Positions 56,591 through 64,000 of a stretch of 64,000 nt of DNA are shown in pieces (position 1 is the first letter of the stretch; every line of letters begins with the position of its first letter). The notes beneath the pieces were generated by a model. That model saw nothing but the letters and a program-made list of their open reading frames with translations. It was not told where the DNA came from and searched no databases. The position numbers and the translations under genes were made by a program. Location of the stretch: positions 12,276,001 through 12,340,000 of the forward strand of contig OX335655.1 in NCBI GenBank assembly GCA_946894095.1. The letters are read 5' to 3'. Source of the DNA: Incurvaria masculella (Eukaryota; Arthropoda; Insecta; Lepidoptera; Incurvariidae).

Positions 56591-56860
56591 AGGACATGCC
56601 TCAATGGAACACCCAACGTTCGATCATCGAGGTTAAACAACATTGGTCGCGGTCGGGTCCTGAATGGCTAGTCACCGGCCGTTCAACGTGAATCTTTAGT
56701 TCTCTTACGAGAAATAAAAAGTCGGTCATTGAAAATTGTTCACGTTTTCATCCAGTTTCATGCTGCCGTGTAATACAATGATGGTCCTGGCATGGCACCT
56801 AATTCCACCGCGATTGCTAATATCATAACAGTAGCTATGGTTGGTTGCACCCATGTGTAT
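56591..56860 (+). mobile_element. SINE with 5S-like head
   Basis: The head GATCATCGAGGTTAAACAAC, ATTGGTCGCGGTC, CCTGAATGG and AGTCACCGG parallels 5S rRNA GATCACCGAAGTTAAGCAAC, ATCGGGCGCGGTC, GGATGG and GTGACCG. Body: AAAATTGTTCACGTTTTCAT, GGTCCTGGCATGGCACCTAA. This is the longest 5S-like match in the window. Confidence 0.7.
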
Positions 56861-57009
56861 TTGTGCTATTATATTTTGTTTACTATAAATTATGGCTTAT
56901 TTGACTGTTTTAGTAGTATTGTTAGTAGTAATGTTTTATTAATTTTTGTTGAAGTATTATTCAATTCGTTCTTATTTAGATCATTTGTTTGAATGTTCAA
57001 TCTTTACAC

Positions 57010-57350
57010 TCAATGTCGGCAACGCAGATGAAGCGTTAAATAAATGTGTTTAGGTATAATCTTAAACACTGTGTTAGAAGGCATTACGGGAGCAGGGACT
57101 GTAGGAGAATCCCAGATGGTATCAAGTAGGTTGCGAAATTGGAAGACGCAATACCCGCAAATTGTATGTATTGCTGGTTCGGGTCCAGCCTTGCAGTATA
57201 TTCGTCAAGCAGTTATTTTTACTGGGCTCTTTCTTTAATTAATGTGACCTTGCTTTACGATCGATTATACATACATAAATATCACATTCCTTGGAATAAG
57301 CAACGTACCTGTTTAGTACGACCAAGTATATTTACAAAAATTGTTAGTGA
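57010..57350 (+). mobile_element. Long-TIR element R3, copy lacking left arm
   Basis: Centre GGCAACGCAGATGAAGCGTT, GTTAGAAGGCATTACGGGAG, T-arm-like GCTGGTTCGGGTCCAGC, then the right arm to GTTTAGTACGACCAAGTATA. The left arm present at 7399-7540 is absent. Confidence 0.72.
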
Positions 57351-57993
57351 TATTGTTTTAGTAGTTTGTGTTGAAGTATTTTATTCAATCAGTTTTTATT
57401 TTCAATGTTAGATGTTAAATGAATTTTAACATCATATATTATTTCTTAAATTAAAATTGGATTTTTAGTATTCTGTATTCGTGATAATTGTATATTTCCC
57501 GAATAAAATAAAACATTAAAAAGATTAACCTGAAAAACGGCTAATAACTATTTAAAAAAAAATCGTTTAACCAGAAATCTGCGCGGCGAGTTTCAGCCAA
57601 TTAAGTCTTATTTAATTATGACTTTTTAGTCAATGTTTTCACTCACAAAAAATGGCGGGAAACTTTTCTTTGTTCGCGGTTTCGTATCGCGCAGGACACG
57701 CAAACGCCAGCTTTTATTCTCGCACAATACGAGCGGCTGGACGGAAATGGTTTCAGTTCTTTTGTGTGATCCTGAAAGACGATGAAACGCGACCGTGGCG
57801 GTCTGGCTTTAATGTTTCACACTGAAAATTCGTCATTTGACCCACGAAGTGTTTTAGGAGGGCCGTCGAAAAAATAAATAAGCGCACCAGAGTGGCATAA
57901 GCCGGTGTCTGTCTATCCGAACATCAGTATCCGAAACGAAGTCCGAACATTTTAAGACAAAAATATAATGTAAAAATAAATTTAGTTGACCCT
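57351..57993. other. No gene seen
   Basis: AT-rich, with a GC patch at 57660-57860. No supported feature. Confidence 0.45.
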
Positions 57994-58236
57994 TTTTTAG
58001 GGTTCCGTAACCAAAGGGTGCCAACCGAACCCCATTACTAAAAATCCGCTGTCCGTCCGTCCGTCTGTCACAGGGCTGTATCTCATGAACCGTAATAGGT
58101 AAGTAGCTGAAATTTTCACAGAGTGTGAATTTATTTTGGTGCCGTAACAAAAAAAAAAATGTGTTAAATATTGTTCCATGGTACGGAAACCATCGTTTGC
58201 GAGTCCGACTCCCAACTTGGCCAATTTTTTCAAGTA
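57994..58236 (+). repeat. Dispersed repeat R2, copy G
   Basis: TTTTTTAGGGTTCCGTAACC, GGGTGCCAACCGAACCCC, (CCGT)3, GGGCTGTATCTCATGAACCG, GAGTCCGACTCCCAACTTGG. Confidence 0.72.
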
Positions 58237-58394
58237 GTCAGTCCACATTTAAAAGAAAAATATTAAAACTTGTAAATGAATAAGCCTGTCCTTTTCTTTA
58301 GCTCGCTCCATTGCTCGCTGGGCAACTTTCAACCTTTGGACAACGGCGAACGTCAGAGAAAAACCGGTCAAAAGTTGACTTGTTTACGTCTTAA

Positions 58395-58680
58395 GGTGTT
58401 TCGACACTGCTGGACATAGAAGAAATTAGCCCTCGCCTGGTTATTATTTTGAAATTCAGTAAAAAATCAGAAATCTAGCTTTTTCTCAAAAAGTATGTCG
58501 TTTTTAGCAAAAGTAATTAGTGGTTACACCACTAAATAAGTGTACCTATATTGGCATTTTTTTTCAGATTTTTTAAACGACCGTTTATAGGAGAACAAAT
58601 CGGGACAAAATGCATGTGACCGACAGACACCAGAGCCAGACAATCAGGGTCCCTTTTTTCGCTTTTTGCTACCGTAAAAG
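58395..58680 (-). repeat. Dispersed repeat R6, inverted solo copy
   Basis: Inverted relative to 33085 and 53985: AGAAATCTAGCTTTTTCTCA, AAAAGTAATTAGTGGTTACA, TTTTTTCGCTTTTTGCTACC. Not joined to R2 at the expected side. Confidence 0.6.
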
Positions 58681-59264
58681 TTAACGAGACTCTTATTGTA
58701 TTATCATAATTTTCACAATATTAATTAATCAGCAACACAGGGACACGAAATTGTCACCAGACTTTCCGCAATCAAGCTGCCGATAATTCACGTGCGGGGG
58801 ATTAATTGAAATTGCAATTATATTTGCGCTGGCCCCGATAATCCGCTACGGAGCAAAGGGGATTATTATTTCTTGTTAATAACGTAGCAAAAAACCTTCA
58901 TTTGGAGCCAACGAATAAGAAATGTAGGGATTGGCGACAGCAACTTATCCGTGTAGCCACTTTTTAGTGATACGCGTGAGATTTGAGCGCCAGCCAGTCA
59001 GTTCACTTACATATTCGCTCTATCGGTGAAGAGGCGAATAAGTCATCAAATGTGTCGTTTAGTTGCATTTCGTACCCGGTAAATTTCAGTTCACTTGGCC
59101 GATTAACAACGTTTGATGATGCATGATAAAAATATAACTAAACGTCAGATTTAATCACATATTTTTACTTATTAGGAGAAAAAAACAGAAATAGACAATA
59201 TAACACACAAAAGATAAAATTATGCAGAAAAAGATGACTATTTAAAGAAAAATCTACATAAGCA
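58681..59264. other. No gene seen
   Basis: No supported feature. Confidence 0.45.
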
Positions 59265-59345
59265 AGGTTCCCATGTTGTGTGTCTATCACTCAATCAATA
59301 TCATATCACGACAGTTGGTATTAGATATCCATGTCCAGTCACTTG
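59265..59345 (+). mobile_element. SINE 3' end fragment
   Basis: GTTCCCATGTTGTGTGTC, ATCATATCACGACAGTTGGT, ATTAGATATCCATGTCCAGT match the last 80 bp of the body. Confidence 0.55.
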
Positions 59346-59589
59346 CCAGTTCATCGGGCGGGGAATTTACCATGATAGGCCTCCACGCCTCCTGGTGTCC
59401 TCGGGTTTCAATGAGACGTAAGAACAGCACAGGACGCCGCTTAGTGCAACGAACATTCGATATTGCGCGTCCTCTAGTTCGTATTAGAGTTATGAGTATT
59501 ATAGATCCCTCTTCTTCTGGCGAATAATAAGGACGGTACTATTTTAATTTTAAAATGAGCATTAGCCAGAGACTCCACGCAAAATATTC

Positions 59590-60003
59590 TTTTTTTTATG
59601 CAACCTGACATGGATGGCTAATACCACACAACTACCGTTATGATATTAGCCCAAAACGCCACATTCCCGAAGGAATTAGGTGCCATGCCAGGACCTTCCC
59701 TTTATGAGTACGGCTACATTGAACTGGATGGAAAACACGGACAATTTTTCATTGCCGCTTCGACCATCTTTTCATCCAAAGCGATGGTACCAACCCGGGC
59801 GGGCTTAAACCCTACGACCTAGTAGGGGAAGGGGACCTACAGTTTTACATGGATTCCGAACCATGGAGCAGCTCGCATTCGCGACGAAATGCACTTTACT
59901 AACTCAGAATGAGAAAGAAAGTGGTGCATGAACGGGGCGAGGATTTGAATCCAGACCTCTGGTATGCTATTCTAGTCCCCGCGCCACTAGGCTACAAGCC
60001 GTT
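59590..60003 (-). mobile_element. SINE, tRNA-like head, best full-length copy
   Basis: On the minus strand: GGCTTGTAGCCTAGTGGCGC (A-box-like), GGATTCAAATCCTCGCCCCG (B-box-like), ATTTCGTCGCGAATGCGAGC, AGCCCGCCCGGGTTGGTACC, CCATCCAGTTCAATGTAGCC, GTCCTGGCATGGCACCTAAT and a 3' A-run seen as T at 59590-59597. About 410 bp; the reference copy of the tRNA-headed subfamily. Confidence 0.85.
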
Positions 60004-60624
60004 CAAAGCCGTTCTGACGATAGCTCTTTATTCAGCTAGGTATATTCTGTTAATTCTATTGCATGGATTAGTTTCGGTCGTTACTCCAGTCTCTTCACAC
60101 TCGACGGTTGGAGCGCTGCGGCGGCGCGTACTTACGCCGAGTGGTGGGCGCGAGCCGTGTCATTTTTCACGTTGATAGCGTGATGCAGCGATAAAGCCTG
60201 GTAATGAACACGCCACGGCCCGGCGAATAGGGTACGCGGCCAGGCCTCCGATAGCGAGAGAATTGCAGATGTGATGGTTGCGTCATTGCTTAAAGATTAG
60301 CGCTATTACGGCGTCGAATCGCTTCGTTTTGTGTGTTCACTTGCATGAAAAAATTGTGACAAACTATAGACAATATGAGGAAGGAGCATCTTTGATGCGA
60401 GAAATGTTATGGAGGGTAGAGAAAAATGTTTGTTACTCGTTATGCTTTAAATTTAAGTTATTAAATTGGTGTGCAAGGTTGAGTATCTGTATGTTTTCAG
60501 TAGCCACAGAAGTTTCAATTTTTCCGCCTGCATAAAATAACTGATACAAGCACCATTTTTTTATGTAATTTGTCACTACCAACACCATACCACCATACGA
60601 AAACCATACTAATACCAAAACCAA
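60004..60624. other. No gene seen
   Basis: GC-rich part at 60090-60260, then AT-rich. Frames of 85-88 codons extend out of the SINE or lack features. Confidence 0.45.
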
Positions 60625-60917
60625 TGATTGATATTATATTAACCCAACACACCGCATTCCCGTAGGAAAAACGTGCCATGCCCAGAACCTACCCTTTATA
60701 AACCGATACATTGAACTGGATGGAAAATGCGGACAATTTTTAGTTACCGGTTCGACCATCTTTTCATTCAATCCGATTAGACGATCCCGGGCGGGCTCAA
60801 CCCCACCACCTATTAGGGAAAGGGGACTTACATTCTTACATCGGTTCCGAACCATGAAACAGCTCGCATTCGTGACGGAACGCGAGATAAAGGGTAGCAT
60901 GACCGGGGCGGATTTGC
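60625..60917 (-). mobile_element. SINE, tRNA-type, head truncated at a minisatellite
   Basis: CCCAACACACCGCATTCCCG, CATTGAACTGGATGGAAAAT, CCACCACCTATTAGGGAAAG, CGAACCATGAAACAGCTCGC, then GACCGGGGCGGATTTG, where the head stops as the tandem array begins. Confidence 0.7.
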
Positions 60918-61245
60918 AGATGAGATCTCGGAGTTAAGATACATTGAAATGTGTGTGACCTCATCGTTTTGATACATTGTAGTGGATGACATCTCATAGT
61001 TAAGAAACATTCAAGTGGGTGCGATCTCATAGTTAAGATGCATAACAGTGGTTGCGATCTTAGTTAGGATGCATTGAAATGGGTGTGATCTCATCTTTTG
61101 ATACATAGAAGTGGATGAGATCTCATAGTTTTAATAATTTGCACTGAATTCGATCTCACAGTCAGGTGACATTGAAGTGAGTGCATGTCATAGTTTTTAT
61201 ACATTTGATTGGATGAGATCTCACAGTCAGGACGAATGAGGAAGA
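60918..61245 (+). repeat. Minisatellite, period about 40 bp
   Basis: About eight diverged units built on GATCTCATAGTTAAGATACA then TTGAAGTGGGTG, e.g. at 60918, 60957, 60989, 61023, 61050, 61085, 61119, 61160 and 61215. Units differ by substitutions and short indels. A solitary unit lies at 62340-62358. Confidence 0.8.
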
Positions 61246-61288
61246 AAACTCAAAGCATATTGTAGATGCAGCATGAGCGACCTCACCT

Positions 61289-61692
61289 TAAAAAAAACCG
61301 GCCAAGTGCGAGTCGGACTCGCACACGAAGGGTTTCGTGCCATCGTAAAAAATAAAACAAAAAAATCACGTTTTTTGTATGGGAGTCCCCTTTAATTTTA
61401 ATTATTTTTTAATCTTATCTATTTGTTGTTATAGCGGTAAAATAAATACACACTCTGTGAAAATTTCAGCTGTCTACCTGTTACGGTTACTGAGATACAG
61501 CCCTGTGACAGACGGACAGACGGACAGACGGACGGACGGACGGACGGACGGACGGACGGACGGGCGGACGGACGGACGGACGGACGGACGGACGGACGGA
61601 CGGGCGGACGGACGGACGGACGGACGGACGGACGGACAGCGGAGGCTTAGTAATAGGGTTCCGTTTTACCCTTTGGGTACGAAACCCTAAAA
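61289..61692 (-). repeat. Dispersed repeat R2, copy H with expanded microsatellite
   Basis: Both ends present: AAAACCGGCCAAGTGCGAGT with palindrome GTGCGAGTCGGACTCGCAC, and CCTTTGGGTACGAAACCCTA at the other end. The internal tetranucleotide (CGGA/TCCG) spans about 61510-61639, roughly 32 units against 3-10 in other copies. Confidence 0.85.
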
Positions 61693-61968
61693 ATGACAAA
61701 ACTGTAATTCCTGTCAAGTTTTATTTACGATTTATTAGATGAAAGATGTACTCTATGATGCAGTTACATAGAATAAGGTTTAAACGAAAAGAAGAGATTT
61801 TGTTTGTCTTCAAACAAATTTAAACATGATTAACGAGTACAAAGTATGAAACGAAATATTACAGGTTTTGTTTTTGTGATACTTTATTTCCCAATACTTC
61901 TTTTGACTAGCATAATTAAGAACAATTTATATTTGAAGTAACACGGAGATAATTTAGTCATTTAATAG

Positions 61969-62205
61969 ATTAAGGGCTGATTTTTCAATAGTCAGATAAA
62001 CAGCCAGATAACTATTCGACGGATTTATTTATGTTTATGCTTATCCATCAGATAAACTACGTCCATATGTTTATTAGTAAAATAATAGTCCGATTATTGT
62101 GATAGAAGATATAATGCTCCGGCAATGACTATCCATCTTTTGACAAACGTGAATTTATACTATCACCCCGATAAGTACTATCTGAGGATTGAAAAGTCGC
62201 CCCTA
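61969..62205. mobile_element. MITE with GGGC-GATTTTTCAAT ends
   Basis: Left TTAAGGGCTGATTTTTCAAT and right ATTGAAAAGTCGCCCCTAA are inverted. TTA at one edge and TAA at the other suggest a 2-3 bp target duplication (Tc1/mariner or PIF-like). About 237 bp, non-coding. Confidence 0.7.
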
Positions 62206-62339
62206 ACTAAATGAAATTTTCAAATCTATTCCGTTTTATTTTTTATGATGTCTGACAGCTTTGACAGATCTTTTAGGTCAGCTCGCTTAGACGCCACCTG
62301 TCGCGATAAATAAGCAGTTTTCTTCCCCATTGAAGGGAG

Positions 62340-62358
62340 TGCGATCTCATAGTTTTGC
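62340..62358 (+). repeat. Solitary minisatellite unit
   Basis: GTGCGATCTCATAGTTTT matches the 60.9-61.2 kb array unit, 1.1 kb away across the R2 copy and a MITE. Confidence 0.5.
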
Positions 62359-62427
62359 GGCCACCCTATTCGTGCTCTCGTTACTCCACTTCAGCCGCTA
62401 TGTAATTATTAAGGAGCGGGTTCCGAG

Positions 62428-63080
62428 CAGTGGCGTAGCATAGGTCACTAGTACCCGGTTCGGATTCCAAATTTGCTGCCCCTTTATTTTTGTGATTTAT
62501 CAAAAAATATGCCTTTTATACCGTGCATAAAATTAAAGCAAGGTCAGAAGGGTACTCTTAATCGGTCAATTGCCGCATTGGAAGGTGGACTCGGAAAATA
62601 TATTTGAGTATTGGTCTGGTGTCCATCGTTATATCCAAATTATGTGAAATATGATATGTTATCTGTATTTAAATGTGTTTGTTTGTTTGATTTCTTAGAT
62701 CGTTTTTATAAAATGTTTGTTGTAGTTTTATAGTTTGTTATAATATTGACTTTGTCTGCAATAAATATTTTATTATTACTATTATTTATTATTATTACGG
62801 CGAAGTACAAAAAAATGGGAAAAAGTGATGTATATTTAAATTCAAATCGAATCAAAATTAATTTCCTAAATAAAAGTTATTCAAGAAACTTGCATCAGTT
62901 CACACATGCATAAAATGTTATGCCTGTATATATGGAAACAACAAAACATGAACGAAAATATTTTGAAGGAAATATTTTTCCGCCACCTGTGTGAAATGCC
63001 GCCCTCGTCAAAGTACCGCCCCCATCGAAGTGCCACCCGGTCCGGACCGCACCCTCCGCCCCTCCCATGCTACGCCACTG
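62428..63080. mobile_element. Non-autonomous hAT-type element with perfect 8-bp duplication
   Basis: Flanked by GTTCCGAG at 62420-62427 and 63081-63088, an exact 8-bp target duplication. Ends CAGTGGCGTAGCAT and ATGCTACGCCACTG are perfect 14-bp TIRs of the hAT CAG-type. The element is 653 bp with no transposase frame. The GC-rich right third (62990-63075) contrasts with the AT-rich middle, which includes a probable nested LINE tail at 62755-62800. Confidence 0.92.
62755..62800 (+). mobile_element. Probable LINE tail inside the hAT element
   Basis: GCAATAAATATTTTATTATT followed by ATT units to about 62800 looks like a polyadenylation signal plus microsatellite tail of a non-LTR element. No target duplication was found. 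Confidence 0.35.
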
Positions 63081-63373
63081 GTTCCGAGTGTCGGTGAGGG
63101 CTGTCGGCTTGACGGGAACTTTTTTAATTTCCCCACGTTAGGGCGGGCGGCGGTCACTGGCGCGAACTTGGTTTAAATAAAAAGGTTCTCTCTGACGTTA
63201 AAACTTTGCGGTTTGTCGCATTTCCCGCTATTCACACCCAGTTCGCAGTGCTGACGAGCTTGGTGCAGATGAATGTATTTTTTGTCGTCTTATGGTTTAC
63301 GGTATTAAATGGCTAAACTGAAAATTTCAAGTACATCCTAGATGGCAAGGCCGACGTGTGTTTTCAATTAGAG

Positions 63374-63592
63374 GGTCCATACCCAAAAGGTGCCAACGGG
63401 ACCCTATACTAAGCCGCCGCTATCCGTCCGTCCGCCCGTCTGTCAACGGGCTGTTTCTTATGAACCGTTATAGGTAGACAGTTGAAATATATTTACAACA
63501 AAAAAATGTAAAAACAAGGTGGCCCCTATACGAGAAGCATGATTTTTTTGGCATGGTACGACCCGACTCGCACTGGACCCGTTTTTATGATA
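63374..63592 (+). repeat. Dispersed repeat R2, copy I
   Basis: GAGGGTCCATACCCAAAAGG, GCCAACGGGACCCTATACTA, CCGTCCGTCCGCCCGTCTGT, CATGGTACGACCCGACTCGC, ACTGGACCCGTTTTT. Diverged but complete in order. Confidence 0.7.
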
Positions 63593-63599
63593 CTAGATA

Positions 63600-63945
63600 T
63601 ATATGGCTAATACCATAGCTAATACCACATCAACCGTCGTGATTTTAGTCTAAGAAATTGGGTATTTCTTTTATAAGTACGGCTACATGGAATGGGATGG
63701 AAAACGAGCATTTTTTTATAGCCGCTTCGACCAACTTTTATCCAATGCGAAGGTACCAACCCGGTATCATTGCAGGACCTTACAGTTTTACATAGATTTT
63801 GAACAATGGAGTAACTCAAATTCTTGACGAAATCCCCTAATTTAATTTCGAAAGAGAAAGGAAGTCGTATACGAACGGGACGGGCATCGAATCCATGACT
63901 TCTGGCATGCAAGAATAGTCCCCGCGTCCCTGAGACACGAGCCAC
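63600..63945 (-). mobile_element. SINE, tRNA-like head
   Basis: Minus strand: GGCTCGTGTCTCAGGGACGC (head), GGATTCGATGCCCGTCCCG, CCGGGTTGGTACCTTCGCAT, CATCCCATTCCATGTAGCC, GGTATTAGCTATGG. It abuts R2 copy I directly. Confidence 0.7.
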
Positions 63946-64000
63946 TGAAATTATTGTTATTTTAAATCTCTTATATTAAAATATGTTCGATCAAAAGTAT

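Noticed and set aside
60918..61245. Possible CRISPR-like array
   Set aside because: Units are contiguous diverged tandem repeats without conserved repeat/unique spacer alternation, in a eukaryotic context.
61379..61717. Open frames encoding (TDGR)n or (RPSV)n repeats on both strands
   Set aside because: They are translations of the CGGA microsatellite in repeat R2 copy H; any frame without stops in the unit stays open.
21408..63592. R2 family as a Helitron, because of the terminal palindrome GTGCGAGTCGGACTCGCAC
   Set aside because: The palindrome is not followed by a CTRR end and no TC start or A/T host site could be shown. Left unclassified.
47333..64000. Naming the gene that owns the signal-peptide exon
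   Set aside because: Only 18 residues of signal peptide are available; such sequences do not identify a family.

Overview
The window reads as non-coding DNA of an insect, most probably a moth or butterfly. It is AT-rich with scattered GC-rich patches, has no long open reading frame and no operon-like layout, and is packed with short interspersed elements, MITEs, mariner copies and non-LTR retrotransposon tails. The lepidopteran assignment comes from recalled repeat types (a repeat carrying 'AGTGCGAGTCGGACTCGCAC', a 'GTAGTTTTTACGTGAAAGAG'-CATCC repeat, tRNA-headed SINEs) and was not checked by a search.

The only host-gene signal I trust is a first coding exon at 47333-47387 (+). It encodes a short basic n-region and a hydrophobic signal peptide and ends at a GTAAGT donor in phase 1. 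An in-frame stop lies just upstream and an 8-codon uORF precedes it. A GC-rich patch with a weaker candidate exon lies about 0.9 kb upstream (46.3-46.5 kb). If the gene is real, 47.4-64.0 kb would be its first intron and the left two thirds would be upstream DNA.

The rest is a layered mobile-element landscape. (1) A modular SINE family with about 25 copies or fragments shares one 3' body but carries at least three different heads: tRNA-like, 5S-rRNA-like, and a third type. (2) A 0.5-0.56 kb MITE family is flanked by TTAA at every intact end; one copy is interrupted by a 5'-truncated non-LTR insert with a 7-bp duplication, and another sits in one unit of a tandem duplication whose sister unit preserves the near-empty site. 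(3) An almost complete mariner (16.72-18.00 kb) has one frameshift and one premature stop, and a second mariner relic is internally deleted (24.39-24.73 kb). (4) A hAT-type element (62.43-63.08 kb) has a perfect 8-bp target duplication. (5) A long-TIR family of about 550 bp has three copies. (6) Several long inverted repeats could fold into hairpins (4.13, 5.12, 8.01, 22.69 and 23.19 kb). (7) A 0.63-kb foldback at 31.42-32.05 kb is studded with TTATACG motifs. (8) A dispersed repeat has an internal CCGT tetranucleotide, expanded to about 130 bp in the copy at 61.3 kb. Boundaries of old copies are approximate, within roughly 10-30 bases.
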